In this document: positions 52,950 through 61,995 of the stretch, one piece after another | How the letters are laid out: each line of letters begins with the position of its first letter | Position numbering within the stretch: the first letter of the stretch is position 1 | Assembly: GCA_023425645.1 (NCBI GenBank) | Contig: JAFACG010000039.1 | Coordinates: 1-64,000, forward strand | Reading direction: 5' to 3' | DNA: 64,000 bases | DNA from: Pseudomonadota bacterium | GTDB taxonomy: Bacteria; Pseudomonadota; Gammaproteobacteria; Burkholderiales; Burkholderiaceae_B | Notes under the pieces: generated by a model | Told to the model about the DNA's origin: nothing | The model's database searches: none | The model's input: only the letters and a program-made list of their open reading frames with translations | Position numbers and translations under genes: made by a program

Positions 52950-53813
52950 TCAGCCGCGCGCCACCGGCCGCGTCGGGTCGCTGACCCATTCGCTCCAGGA
53001 GCCGGGGTAGATGCGCGAGCCGTTCAGCCCCGCCAGCTCCATGGCAAAAAGATTGTGACAAGCCGTAATGCCCGAACCGCACTGATGCACGACCTGCGAG
53101 GCAGGCGTGTCGCCCAGCAGAGCCTGGAACTCCTGCTGCAATTGCCCGGCAGGCTTGAAGCGGCCCTGGGCGTCGAGATTGTTCATATGGGAACGGTTGA
53201 GGGCGCCCGGGATATGCCCGGCCACCGGGTCCATGGGTTCGACTTCGCCCCGATAACGTTCGGGCGCGCGCGCGTCGATCACGGTGAAGACGGGCTGGGC
53301 GATATTGGCCAGGACCTGGTCGGCCTGTACCGTGGGCATGGCGGCCTGGCGCGGCAGGTTCAGGCTCTGTACGGCCTGGGCCTCGGAAACCGAAGGCTGG
53401 CGCCGGCCGGTCTCGACCTCGCCGCCGGCCTCCCGCCAGGACTGCCAGCCGCCGTCCAGGATGGCCACATGCGGATGTCCGAGCCAGCGCAGCATCCACC
53501 ACAAATGGCTGGCAAACAGCGAACCTTGCGCATCGTAGGCCACGACCTGCATGCCGGAGGTCAGTCCCTGCAGGCGCATCAGCGCCGCCAGGTCCTGGCG
53601 GTCGGGCAAGGGATGGCGGCCGTTGGCGCCGGTCCTGGGCGCGGCCAGGTCGGTTTCATGATCCAGGAACAGCGCGCCGAGGATATGGCCCTGCTCATAG
53701 GCGCGTCGCCCCGCCTGATGATCGGCCAGGTCGTGGCGCACATCGAACACCAGCCAGTCGGCGCGGCCCAGGTTGGCGCGCAGCTGCTCCGGGGTAACCA
53801 GGTGATCAAACAT
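52950..53813 (-). CDS. sseA: 3-mercaptopyruvate sulfurtransferase
   Basis: A 287-aa two-domain rhodanese. The active Cys lies in QCGSGITACHN near residue 244; the CGSG(V/I)TA loop indicates mercaptopyruvate rather than thiosulfate preference. VVAYDAQGSLFASHLWWMLRWLGH and LDGGWQSWREAGGEVE mark the first, inactive domain. Its ATG lies inside the end of the EamA gene (8-bp overlap), so the two are coupled. Confidence 0.92.
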   Translation of the reverse strand: MFDHLVTPEQLRANLGRADWLVFDVRHDLADHQAGRRAYEQGHILGALFLDHETDLAAPRTGANGRHPLPDRQDLAALMRLQGLTSGMQVVAYDAQGSLFASHLWWMLRWLGHPHVAILDGGWQSWREAGGEVETGRRQPSVSEAQAVQSLNLPRQAAMPTVQADQVLANIAQPVFTVIDARAPERYRGEVEPMDPVAGHIPGALNRSHMNNLDAQGRFKPAGQLQQEFQALLGDTPASQVVHQCGSGITACHNLFAMELAGLNGSRIYPGSWSEWVSDPTRPVARG

Positions 53814-54714
53814 GTTCTGCCTCCTTGGCGGGCGCCTCCGGACCGGGCGGCTGCTGGCCGCGCAGGATGCGGTCCTCGCTGTACGTGCGCCAGGCCGACA
53901 GCAGGCCCGATCCGATGATCAGCGCCATGCCGGTCCAGGCCAGCCAGTCGGGAAGATCACCCCAAAATACGATGCCGATCAGAGCGGCAAAAATAATGGT
54001 GGTGTATTGGAGAGCCGCCGTCAACAGGGCCGAGCCCAGGCCGAAGGCGCGCGTCATGGTCAACTGGCCGAACAGGCCCGCCAGGCCCACGCCCAGCAGC
54101 GCCAGCCAGGCGCGCCAGTCCAGGTCGCGCCAGCCGTCCAGCAGCAGCCCGACGGCGCTTGAACAGACCACGAAGCAGGAGAAGATCAGCACCGTGCGCC
54201 ATTCCGGCTCGCCCGCTCGCCCCAGGGCCCGCACCTGCATCATGGCAATCGCCGACAGGGCGCCGGCGCACAAGCCCAGCATGGCGGCGAACCACTGGTC
54301 TTCGGATATGCTGGGCCGCAATACGCCGATCACGCCCAGAAAGCCCAGCAGGACGGCCAGGATGCGGACGGGATCGCGCTGGGACCCGCCCCAGGCCAGC
54401 ATCCAGACGGCGATGAACAAGGGCGCGGTGTAGTTCAGGCTGACGGCGGTGGACAGCGGCAGATAGGCCAGCGCCAGAAAGCCCAGCCACATGGACGTGA
54501 CGCCCGAGACATTGCGACGTATGTGCAGCTTCCAGCTCTTGGGGGCGATGGGGCGTCGCCCCGCCTTGGCCCAGAAATAGAGCAGCAATACGGACGGCAG
54601 TCCGCGAAACAGCACGATCTGGGGCATGGACGCCCCCGCATCGGCGGATACTTTGACACAGGCCCCCATGATGGCAAACATGGCACAGGCCACCAGCATC
54701 CATAATGACTGCAT
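53806..54714 (-). CDS. EamA/RhaT-family (DMT) transporter
   Basis: A 302-aa membrane protein with ten predicted helices in two EamA repeats. ACAMFAIMGACVKVSADAG is helix 1, LNYTAPLFIAVWMLAWGG closes the first repeat, and ALLTAALQYTTIIFAALIGIVFWGD is in the second. Members export amino acids or metabolites; the substrate is unknown. Coupling to sseA suggests, but does not prove, a sulfur compound. A TATAGT -10-like element lies at 54751-54756 on the minus strand. Confidence 0.87.
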   Translation of the reverse strand: MQSLWMLVACAMFAIMGACVKVSADAGASMPQIVLFRGLPSVLLLYFWAKAGRRPIAPKSWKLHIRRNVSGVTSMWLGFLALAYLPLSTAVSLNYTAPLFIAVWMLAWGGSQRDPVRILAVLLGFLGVIGVLRPSISEDQWFAAMLGLCAGALSAIAMMQVRALGRAGEPEWRTVLIFSCFVVCSSAVGLLLDGWRDLDWRAWLALLGVGLAGLFGQLTMTRAFGLGSALLTAALQYTTIIFAALIGIVFWGDLPDWLAWTGMALIIGSGLLSAWRTYSEDRILRGQQPPGPEAPAKEAEHV

Positions 54715-54958
54715 GCGAACAAACCAGAATCAGAAATAAGGGGAAGTCATTACTATACTCCCCCGACTTGTAAAAAAACGCCCGCGTCCCCATATTGAAC
54801 AAGCCATGCGACAGGATTGCGACACGCCGCCGCGGCGCCGCAAGCCAGAAGCTGACGAAAAGCTGAATTTTCTTGTCTTCCCGCTTTCAATTAAGGCTAA
54901 AATTTTCCACGGACCGCGGCGCGGCCCGTTTTTCTCAGTCACACCGGAATCCGCATTC

Positions 54959-55840
54959 ATGAAACGAATTGTTCTCTTCCTGATCACCAACCTGGCCGTC
55001 ATGCTGGTGCTGAGCGCCTCCATGAGCATCCTCGGTGTGGGACGGTATCTGAACGCGCAGGGCCTGGACCTGACCCAACTGCTGATCTTCTCCAGCCTGG
55101 TGGGCTTTACCGGCGCCATCATTTCGCTGCTGATGAGCAAGTGGATGGCCAAGCAAAGCGTCAACGCCCGGGTGATCGATCCCAACGCCCCCGCCAATGC
55201 CGAAGAAGCCTGGCTGGTCGACACCGTTCACCAGCTGGCCGACCGCGCCGGCATCGGCCGCCCCGAAGTGGCCATCTACGAAGGCGAGCCCAACGCCTTC
55301 GCCACCGGCGCCTTCAAGAACGACGCCCTGGTGGCCGTGTCCACCGGCCTACTGCGCGGCATGACCGAAGAGGAAGTCATGGCCGTGCTGGGCCACGAGG
55401 TCGCGCACATCGCCAACGGCGACATGGTCACGCTGACCCTGATCCAGGGCGTGGTCAACACGTTCGTGATCTTCCTGGCGCGCGTGGCCGGCTACTTCGT
55501 GGACCGCGTGCTGCTGCGCAACGAGCGCGAGGTGGGCATAGGCTACTACGCCTCGGTCTTCGTGTTCGAACTGATCTTCGGCGTGCTGGCCTCCATCATC
55601 GTGGCCTGGTTCTCGCGCCAGCGCGAATACCGCGCCGACGCCGGCTCGGCGCGCCTGCTCGGTTCGCGCCAGCCCATGATCCACGCCCTGGCCCGCCTGG
55701 GCGGCATGACTCCGGGCGAACTGCCCAAGAACTTCGAGGCCTCGGGCATCTCGGGCGGCGGCGCCGTCAGCGCCATGTTCGCCTCCCATCCGCCCATCGC
55801 GGCCCGCATCCAGGCCCTGCAGGACGCCCAGGCCGTGTAA
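54959..55840 (+). CDS. htpX: Protease HtpX
   Basis: A 293-aa M48 membrane zinc metalloprotease of envelope stress and membrane-protein quality control. Two N-terminal helices (about 4-25 and 35-57), active site [13 protein letters not shown] (HExxH near 142), two more helices (about 155-215) and [16 protein letters not shown] holding the third zinc ligand. The ATG at 54959 was chosen for the conserved [22 protein letters not shown]-19-TAAAAT element at 54873-54903 may be its promoter. Confidence 0.96.
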   Translation: MKRIVLFLITNLAVMLVLSASMSILGVGRYLNAQGLDLTQLLIFSSLVGFTGAIISLLMSKWMAKQSVNARVIDPNAPANAEEAWLVDTVHQLADRAGIGRPEVAIYEGEPNAFATGAFKNDALVAVSTGLLRGMTEEEVMAVLGHEVAHIANGDMVTLTLIQGVVNTFVIFLARVAGYFVDRVLLRNEREVGIGYYASVFVFELIFGVLASIIVAWFSRQREYRADAGSARLLGSRQPMIHALARLGGMTPGELPKNFEASGISGGGAVSAMFASHPPIAARIQALQDAQAV

Positions 55841-55855
55841 GCCCCCCTCCCCCGC

Positions 55856-55885
55856 AAAGCCCGCCTTCATGGCGGGCTTTCTTTT
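55856..55885 (+). terminator. Terminator of htpX
   Basis: AAAGCCCGCC-TTCAT-GGCGGGCTTT has perfect 10-bp arms followed by CTTTTA, 15 nt after the htpX stop. Confidence 0.92.
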
Positions 55886-55977
55886 ATCCCTGCGCCCCGG
55901 GCGCTCCTGGATGGGTTCCGCTCGGCGATCGGCCTTCAGCCGCCACCATCGAGTCCGCGCTGCGCTATGATTCATTC

Positions 55978-57642
55978 ATGAAAGAAATCTTTGCATTACT
56001 CGATTTCGGGGGGTATATCGCGCTGCTCATGTGGGGCGTCCACATGGTGCAGAGCGGGGTCCAGCGCGCCTTCGGCGCGGAGCTGGGCGTCTGGATGGGG
56101 CGCGCGCTGGGTCGTCCCAACCGCGCCTTCCTGGCGGGCGCGGCCATCACCGCCGCCATCCAGAGCAGCACCGCCACCGGGCTGATGATCACCAGCTTCG
56201 CGGCCGGCGGCCTGGTGGCGCTCGTGCCGGCCCTGGCCGCCATGCTGGGCGCCAACGTGGGCACGACCCTGATCGTGCAGCTGCTGTCCTTCAAGCTGAC
56301 CGCGCTGGCGCCGGCCCTGATCCTGCTGGGCGTCTGGCTGTTCCGCGCCCACGAGTCGGGACGCCGCCGCGACCTGGGACGAGTCTTCATCGGCCTGGGC
56401 CTGCTCCTGCTCTCCCTGCATGAACTGGTCGCGCTGTTCTCGCCCATCCAGGACGCGCCGCTCTTGAAGACCATTCTGCAGGCGCTGTCCGACTCACCCA
56501 TGACGGGCCTGATCCTGGCCGCCCTCCTGACCTGGGCGGCGCACTCCAGCGTGGCCATCGTGGTGCTGATCATCTCCCTGGCCAACCATCACTCCATGGA
56601 TCCGCAACTGACCTACGCCCTGGTGCTGGGCGCCAACCTGGGCACGGCCATCAATCCGGTGCTCGAAGGCGCGGGCGGCAACAAGGACCCGGCCAGCAAG
56701 CGCCTGCCGCTGGGCAATCTGGGCACGCGCGTGGCCGGCTGCATCGTCGGCATGCTGCTGCTGCCCTGGATCCCGGGCCTGATGAGCTGGTTCACGGACG
56801 ACGCGGCGCGCGCCGCGGCCAACTTCCACACGTTCTTCAACCTGGCCGTGGCCGCCGTGTTCATGCCGCTGCTCAAGCCCTATTCGCGCCTGCTGAGCCG
56901 CCAACTGCCGCGCCGCAGCGATCGGGACGATCCCGGCAAGCCGCTCTACCTGGATGAATCGGCCCATGAAGTGCCCGCCGTGGCCCTGGGCAACGCCGCC
57001 CGGGAGGCGCTGCGCCTGTCGGACATGCTGCAGAGCATCCTGGGCACGGCTCGCCAGGCCCTGATCAGCAACAGCGCGCAAAGCATCAACCATGCGCGCT
57101 ACATCAGCAACGCGGTCAACCGGCTGGACCAGCTGATCACCACCTACCTGGCCCGCCTGGACCAGGACAACCTGAGCAAGAACGACACGCGGCGCCTGAA
57201 CGAGATCCTGGCCTTCTCGACCAATATGGCGCACGCCGCCACCATCAGCGTCAGCGGCCTGCTGACCCATACCAGCAAGCTGCGCAAGCAAGGCTGGATC
57301 CTGCAGAGCGACGAGCAGGAGGAGATCGGCAAGGTCATGGACCGGCTGATCCGCAACCAGCGCCAGGCCGCCGCCCTGTTCGTGGCCGAGGACGTGAAGA
57401 CGGCCCGCTTCCTGGCGTTCGAGAAGGACTACTTCCGCGACCTGGAGGCCGGCGCGGCCGAACGCCACATCCGCAAGATCAAGTCGGGCCAGCTGGATTC
57501 GGCCGACCAGGGCTCGCTCTACCTGGAGATCCTGCGCGACGTGCGCACCATCAACTCCTATCTGGTCAGCGCGGCGGCCTATCCCATACTGGCCAAGCAC
57601 GACGAATTGCTGCCCAACCGGGTGCGCGACCAGGGGAACTGA
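55978..57642 (+). CDS. Na/Pi cotransporter family protein with PhoU-like tail
   Basis: A 554-aa protein. The N-terminal part (about 1-310) has two NptA/Na-Pi cotransporter repeats with the QSST-type motif in AAIQSSTATGLMITSFAAGG (near 58) and HSSVAIVVLIISL in the second. The C-terminal part (about 340-554) is helical and PhoU-like (ALGNAAREALRLSDMLQ, MDRLIRNQRQAAALF). It probably moves phosphate with sodium under its own regulatory domain. The ATG at 55978 was chosen; the longer frame upstream is an out-of-frame read of htpX. Confidence 0.9.
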   Translation: MKEIFALLDFGGYIALLMWGVHMVQSGVQRAFGAELGVWMGRALGRPNRAFLAGAAITAAIQSSTATGLMITSFAAGGLVALVPALAAMLGANVGTTLIVQLLSFKLTALAPALILLGVWLFRAHESGRRRDLGRVFIGLGLLLLSLHELVALFSPIQDAPLLKTILQALSDSPMTGLILAALLTWAAHSSVAIVVLIISLANHHSMDPQLTYALVLGANLGTAINPVLEGAGGNKDPASKRLPLGNLGTRVAGCIVGMLLLPWIPGLMSWFTDDAARAAANFHTFFNLAVAAVFMPLLKPYSRLLSRQLPRRSDRDDPGKPLYLDESAHEVPAVALGNAAREALRLSDMLQSILGTARQALISNSAQSINHARYISNAVNRLDQLITTYLARLDQDNLSKNDTRRLNEILAFSTNMAHAATISVSGLLTHTSKLRKQGWILQSDEQEEIGKVMDRLIRNQRQAAALFVAEDVKTARFLAFEKDYFRDLEAGAAERHIRKIKSGQLDSADQGSLYLEILRDVRTINSYLVSAAAYPILAKHDELLPNRVRDQGN

Positions 57643-57661
57643 AGGCGATTCGCTCAGGCAG

Positions 57662-57689
57662 AAAAAAGGGGCGTCGAATCGCCCCTTTT
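57662..57689. terminator. Bidirectional terminator between the phosphate transporter and polA
   Basis: GGGGCG-TCGAAT-CGCCCC (57668-57685) has A6 on the left and T4 on the right, serving the plus-strand transporter gene and the minus-strand polA. Confidence 0.9.
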
Positions 57690-57702
57690 CCGTCTCCGGC
57701 AG

Positions 57703-60420
57703 TCAGTGAGCCTGCTCCCAGTTCTCGCCCACGCCCACTTCGGCCACCAGCGGAACATCCAGCTTGGCCACATTGCACATCAGGCCGGGCAACTGCTCGC
57801 GCAGCAGCTCCAGCTCATCCGGGGGCACGTCGAACACGAGTTCGTCGTGCACCTGCATGACCATCTGCGTCTTCAGGCCCTTTTCCCGGATCCAGTCCTG
57901 GACGGCCACCATGGCCATCTTGATCAGGTCGGCCGAGGTGCCCTGCATGGGCGCATTGATCGCGGCGCGCTCGGCGCCGGCCGTGCGCGGACCCTTGGCC
58001 CCTTTGAGTTCCGGCAGCCACAGGCGGCGACCGAATACGGTTTCCACGAAGCCCTGATCATGCGCCAGCGCCTTGATGCGGCTCATGTAGTCGGCCACGC
58101 CGGGATAGCGCGTGAAGTAGCGATCTATGTAGGCGCGCGCCGCATCCCGGGTGATGCCCAGGTTGCTGGCCAGGCCGAATTCGCCCATGCCGTAGATCAG
58201 ACCGAAGTTGATGGCCTTGGCGGCGCGGCGCTGGTCCGAGGTGACCTCCTCGGTCTTCACGCCGAAGATTTCGGCCGCCGTGGCCGTATGCACGTCTCCG
58301 CCCTGCTCGAACACCTGCTGCAGGTTCACGTCGCCCGACACATGGGCCATGACGCGCAACTCGATCTGGGAATAGTCCGCGGACACGACCTTGCCCTGCT
58401 CGGACACGAAGGCCGTACGCACGCGCCGGCCTTCGGCCGTGCGCACCGGGATGTTCTGCAGGTTCGGATCCGAGGACGCCAGCCGCCCGGTCACCACCCC
58501 GGCCTGGGAATAGCGCGTGTGGACGCGCCCGGTGCGTGGATTGACCATCTTGGGCAGCTTGTCCGTATAGGTGGACTTCAGCTTGGCCAGGCCGCGGTAT
58601 TCGAGCAGGACCTGGGGCAAGGGATAGTCCTGGGCCAGGCGGGTCAGCACGTCCTCATCGGTGGACGGCGCGCCGCTGGCCGTCTTGCGCACCACCGGAA
58701 TGCCCAGCTTGCCGAACAGGATCTCCCCGACCTGCTTGGGCGAATTCATGTTGAAAGGCTGGCCGGCCAGTTCGTACGCCTTGTTCTCCAGCTCCAGCAT
58801 CGTCTGCCCCAGCTCGCGGCTTTGCCGGGCCAGCGCCTGCACGTCCACCTTGACGCCATTGCGCTCCACGATGGTCAGCACCTCCGAGGTCTGGACCTCC
58901 AGCAGATAGACGCGCTCCAGCCCGGCCTGCTCGGCCACCTTGGGGCGCAGGCACTCGTGCAGGCGCAAGGTGTAGTCGGCGTCCTCGCAAGCATACTTCG
59001 ATGCCGTCGGGATGTCCACCTCGTCAAAGCAGATCTGCTTGGCGCCCTTGCCGCAGATGTCCTCGTAGGAGGTGCCCTTCAAGCCCAGCCATTGCAGGGC
59101 CAGCTCTTCCATGTTGACGCGCTTGTGCGACTGCAGCACGTAGGCCTGCAGCATGGTGTCTTCGCGTATGCCGCGCAATGCCACGCCTTCGTTGGCAAAG
59201 ACATGGCTGTCGTACTTGGCGTTGTGCAGCAGCTTGGCGGCCTGGGCGTCTTCCAGCCAGGGCCGCAGCACATCGAGCACCAGGTCCTTGTCCAGCTGCT
59301 CCAGCTCGTGGGTGGCGCGATGCGCCACCGGCACATAGAAGGCCTGGCCCGTACGCACCGCCACGGACAGGCCCACCAGGCGCGCCTGCAGGGGGTCCAG
59401 CGAGGACGTCTCCGTATCCAGCGCCGTCAATCCGGCCTGCTGCAGCAGTTGCAGCAAGGCTCGCAATTGCGGCTCCGTGGTCACCGTCTGGTAGTCCAGC
59501 TGGTCGGGCGCGGCCTGAACCTGCGTCTGAACCCGGCCGTCCTGCGCCGGGATGCGGTCCGGATCGCCGGTCAGCTCGCGCAGCCAGCTGCGAAAGCCAT
59601 AGGTCTCGTAGATGTCCTGCAGGACTTCCAGATCGGGAGGCAGGGGCGCCAGGGCGGCGAAGTCGCCGCTGAAGCCCGGCACCTCGCAATCCAGCTTGAC
59701 GGCCACCAGCTTGCGCGTCAGCTCGAAATTGGGGCTGAAATCGCGCAGGTTCTGGCCGGCCACGCCCTTGATGCTGTCCGCGTGGCGCAGCAATTCATCC
59801 AGGCTGCCGTGTTCGCTCAGCCACTTGGCGGCCGTCTTGGGCCCCACCTTGGGCACGCCGGGGATGTTGTCGGAGGTATCGCCGATCAGCATCAGGTAAT
59901 CGATGATCTGGTCCGGACGCACGCCGTACTTGGCGATCACGCCCTCGATGTCCAGGCGCTCGTTGCTCATGGTGTTGACCAGTTCGACGTGCTCGTTGAC
60001 CAGCTGCGCCAGGTCCTTGTCGCCGGTGGACACCACGGTGTCTATGCCGCGCTCGGTCGCCAGGCGAGCCAGCGTGCCGATGATGTCGTCCGCCTCCACG
60101 CCCGGCGCGCAGATCAGATGCCAGCCCATGGCGCGCACCGCGCGTTGGATGGGCTCGATCTGCTGGGCGAGGTCTTCCGACATGGAAGGACGGTGGGCCT
60201 TGTACTGCTCGTAGAGGTCGTCGCGGAAGGTGCGGCCCTTGGCGTCGAATATACACACCATATAGTCGGCCTGATAATCCTGCAGCAGCCGGCGCAGCAT
60301 GCCGATGACGCCGTACAGCGCGCCCGTGGGCTGGCCCTGGGCGTTTCTCAGATCGGGCATCGCGTGGTACGCTCGATACAGATAGCTGGAACCATCAACA
60401 AGCAACAAGGTTTTTTTCAT
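57703..60420 (-). CDS. polA: DNA polymerase I
   Basis: A 905-aa repair and Okazaki-fragment polymerase. The N-terminal 5'-3' exonuclease (LLLVDGSSYLYRAYHA; GVEADDIIGTLA; STGDKDLAQLV) spans about 1-290. The 3'-5' exonuclease keeps its acidic residues (ALDTETSSLD near 348; HNAKYD; YACEDADYT). The polymerase domain follows (VVSADYSQIELRVMAH, RRAAKAINFGLIYGM, MQVHDELVFDV). All three activities look intact. Its ATG overlaps the divergent LOG gene ATG in the tetramer CATG. No clear ribosome site precedes it. Confidence 0.97.
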   Translation of the reverse strand: MKKTLLLVDGSSYLYRAYHAMPDLRNAQGQPTGALYGVIGMLRRLLQDYQADYMVCIFDAKGRTFRDDLYEQYKAHRPSMSEDLAQQIEPIQRAVRAMGWHLICAPGVEADDIIGTLARLATERGIDTVVSTGDKDLAQLVNEHVELVNTMSNERLDIEGVIAKYGVRPDQIIDYLMLIGDTSDNIPGVPKVGPKTAAKWLSEHGSLDELLRHADSIKGVAGQNLRDFSPNFELTRKLVAVKLDCEVPGFSGDFAALAPLPPDLEVLQDIYETYGFRSWLRELTGDPDRIPAQDGRVQTQVQAAPDQLDYQTVTTEPQLRALLQLLQQAGLTALDTETSSLDPLQARLVGLSVAVRTGQAFYVPVAHRATHELEQLDKDLVLDVLRPWLEDAQAAKLLHNAKYDSHVFANEGVALRGIREDTMLQAYVLQSHKRVNMEELALQWLGLKGTSYEDICGKGAKQICFDEVDIPTASKYACEDADYTLRLHECLRPKVAEQAGLERVYLLEVQTSEVLTIVERNGVKVDVQALARQSRELGQTMLELENKAYELAGQPFNMNSPKQVGEILFGKLGIPVVRKTASGAPSTDEDVLTRLAQDYPLPQVLLEYRGLAKLKSTYTDKLPKMVNPRTGRVHTRYSQAGVVTGRLASSDPNLQNIPVRTAEGRRVRTAFVSEQGKVVSADYSQIELRVMAHVSGDVNLQQVFEQGGDVHTATAAEIFGVKTEEVTSDQRRAAKAINFGLIYGMGEFGLASNLGITRDAARAYIDRYFTRYPGVADYMSRIKALAHDQGFVETVFGRRLWLPELKGAKGPRTAGAERAAINAPMQGTSADLIKMAMVAVQDWIREKGLKTQMVMQVHDELVFDVPPDELELLREQLPGLMCNVAKLDVPLVAEVGVGENWEQAH

Positions 60421-61087
60421 GTCTAACAATAAAATCGTCCGTTTACCGGCCACAGAGCAGATTCCGACCATCATGCGGGAACTGCAGACTGCGGCCGATA
60501 CATTAAAAGAAATGGGCGCGGGCGTCAGCGTGTTCGGCAGCGCGCGCATCAAGCCTGGTCACCCTTATTATCAACTGGCCCAGGAAGTGGGCCGCCGCCT
60601 GGCCGAAGCCGGCGTCACCCTGATCGCCGGCGGCGGCCCGGGCCTGATGGAAGCCGCGAACAAAGGCGCGTTCGAGGCGGGCGGGCAAAGCGTCGGCCTG
60701 AATATACGCCTGCCCCACGAAACCACCAACAACCCCTACCAGACCCAGAGCCTGCAGTTCGAATATTTCTATTCGCGCAAGGCCACCTTCTTCATGCACA
60801 GCTGGGCGTACATCGCGCTGCCCGGCGGTTTCGGCACCATGGATGAACTGTTCGAGGTCATGACGCTGGTGCAGACTGGCAAGGTGCCGCCGGCTCCCAT
60901 TGTACTGATCGGGACCGAGTTTTGGTCCGGCCTGATCGGCTGGATCCGCGAACAGCTGCTGACACTGGGGCTCATCGCGCCCAAGGACCTGGATCTGCTG
61001 GTGGTCACCGACGATCTGGACGAGGTCATGACCTACATCAACAAGTGCTGCGTGCTGCCTAGGGCCGAACCCGCATTGCCCCAATAA
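60419..61087 (+). CDS. LOG-family protein (TIGR00730, Rossmann fold)
   Basis: A 222-aa LOG (lysine-decarboxylase-like) protein. GVSVFGSARIKPGHPYY, GGGPGLMEAANKGAFEAGG and the signature ALPGGFGTMDELFEVMTLVQ are intact. Many members are nucleotide 5'-monophosphate phosphoribohydrolases releasing a base from a nucleotide. The ATG at 60419 has an AAGG site at 8 nt spacing and overlaps the polA start codon. An ATG at 60473 is an alternative start and would remove the overlap. Confidence 0.88.
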   Translation: MSNNKIVRLPATEQIPTIMRELQTAADTLKEMGAGVSVFGSARIKPGHPYYQLAQEVGRRLAEAGVTLIAGGGPGLMEAANKGAFEAGGQSVGLNIRLPHETTNNPYQTQSLQFEYFYSRKATFFMHSWAYIALPGGFGTMDELFEVMTLVQTGKVPPAPIVLIGTEFWSGLIGWIREQLLTLGLIAPKDLDLLVVTDDLDEVMTYINKCCVLPRAEPALPQ

Positions 61088-61118
61088 GGCTGACGGGTTA
61101 AATTTGCGTTCTCTTACC

Positions 61119-61142
61119 TCGGCCCTCCATCAGCAGGGCCGA
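61119..61142. other. Inverted repeat between the LOG gene and the binding-protein gene
   Basis: TCGGCCCT (61119-61126) and AGGGCCGA (61135-61142) form a perfect 8-bp stem with an 8-nt loop. No T-run follows, so it may be a weak terminator or an operator. Confidence 0.35.
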
Positions 61143-61188
61143 ATTCGTATTGAATGCCACAAGCTTGTCAATATTTGCAGGAGCACAC

Positions 61189-61980
61189 ATGAACAAGATC
61201 CTTGCCCGCCTTCTGATGACGGCCTTATGCAGCGTCGCGCTGCCTGCGGCGCACGCCGCCGATGTCGAGGAAATCCGCTTTGCCACCGAAGCCGGCTACC
61301 CGCCCTTCGAATACCTGAGCCCCAGCGGCGAGTTGCAAGGCTTTGACATCGACATCGGCAATGAAATCTGCAAGCGCCTGCAAGCCAAGTGTGTCTGGAT
61401 AGACACCTCTTTCGATAGCCTGATACCCGGCCTGCAGGCTCGCAAGTTCGACCTGGCCAACTCCACCATGACCGCCACCGCCGCGCGCGCCAAGGTCATC
61501 GACTTCTCCGAACCCATGTACAGCGTGCCGGTGCGCCTGGCGGCCCGCAAGGGCAGCGGCCTGGAGCCCACGGCTGAATCGCTCAAGGGCAAACGCGTGG
61601 GCGTGCAACAAGGCACCACCATGGAAACCTACGCCCGCCAGAACTGGGCGCCGAACGGCGTGACCGTGGTGGCCTACCCCAGCTACACGGACGCTTTCAA
61701 TGACCTGGCCGGCGGTCGCGTGGACGCCACCTTCCAAGAAGCCCAGAACGCCGTGGAAGGCTTTCTGACCAAGCCCGCCGGCGCGGACTTCGAGCTGACC
61801 GGCTCGGTGATCACCGACAGCCCCATCCTGAACGAGCCCATCGCCATGGGCCTGCGCAAGGGCAACAAGAAACTCAAGACGGCCATTGATCAGACCCTGC
61901 GCGACATGAAGGCCGACGGCACCATGCAGACCTTCGCAAACAAATACTTCCATAAAGAAAACATCCGCATCGCCCCCTGA
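61189..61980 (+). CDS. Basic amino-acid ABC transporter substrate-binding protein
   Basis: A 263-aa periplasmic protein of SBP family 3. The signal peptide is MNKILARLLMTALCSVALPAAHA. IRFATEAGYPPFEYLSPSGELQGFDIDIGNEICKRL is the HisJ/ArgT/ArtJ-type start, and GKRVGVQQGTTMETYARQNW contains the ligand-contacting loop. The substrate is probably Arg, Lys, ornithine or His. The ATG at 61189 follows GGAG. It is followed 15 nt later by the first permease. Confidence 0.9.
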   Translation: MNKILARLLMTALCSVALPAAHAADVEEIRFATEAGYPPFEYLSPSGELQGFDIDIGNEICKRLQAKCVWIDTSFDSLIPGLQARKFDLANSTMTATAARAKVIDFSEPMYSVPVRLAARKGSGLEPTAESLKGKRVGVQQGTTMETYARQNWAPNGVTVVAYPSYTDAFNDLAGGRVDATFQEAQNAVEGFLTKPAGADFELTGSVITDSPILNEPIAMGLRKGNKKLKTAIDQTLRDMKADGTMQTFANKYFHKENIRIAP

Positions 61981-61995
61981 CCTGGACGCCAGACC

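Noticed and set aside
52489..53502. xseB extended to 337 codons
   Set aside because: The extension overlaps sseA in the wrong frame. The XseB family is about 70-100 aa and an ATG with ribosome site lies at 52785.
55141..57642. Apparent 833-codon fusion of an Arg-rich protein with the phosphate cotransporter
   Set aside because: The first 279 codons read htpX out of frame. The true start is the ATG at 55978 after the htpX terminator.
57706..60426. Open frame of about 900 codons antisense to the whole polA gene
   Set aside because: It is a by-product of GC-rich codon use in polA (few TTA/CTA/TCA codons). The translation is His/Gln/Arg/Gly-rich without domains, whereas polA is unmistakable.
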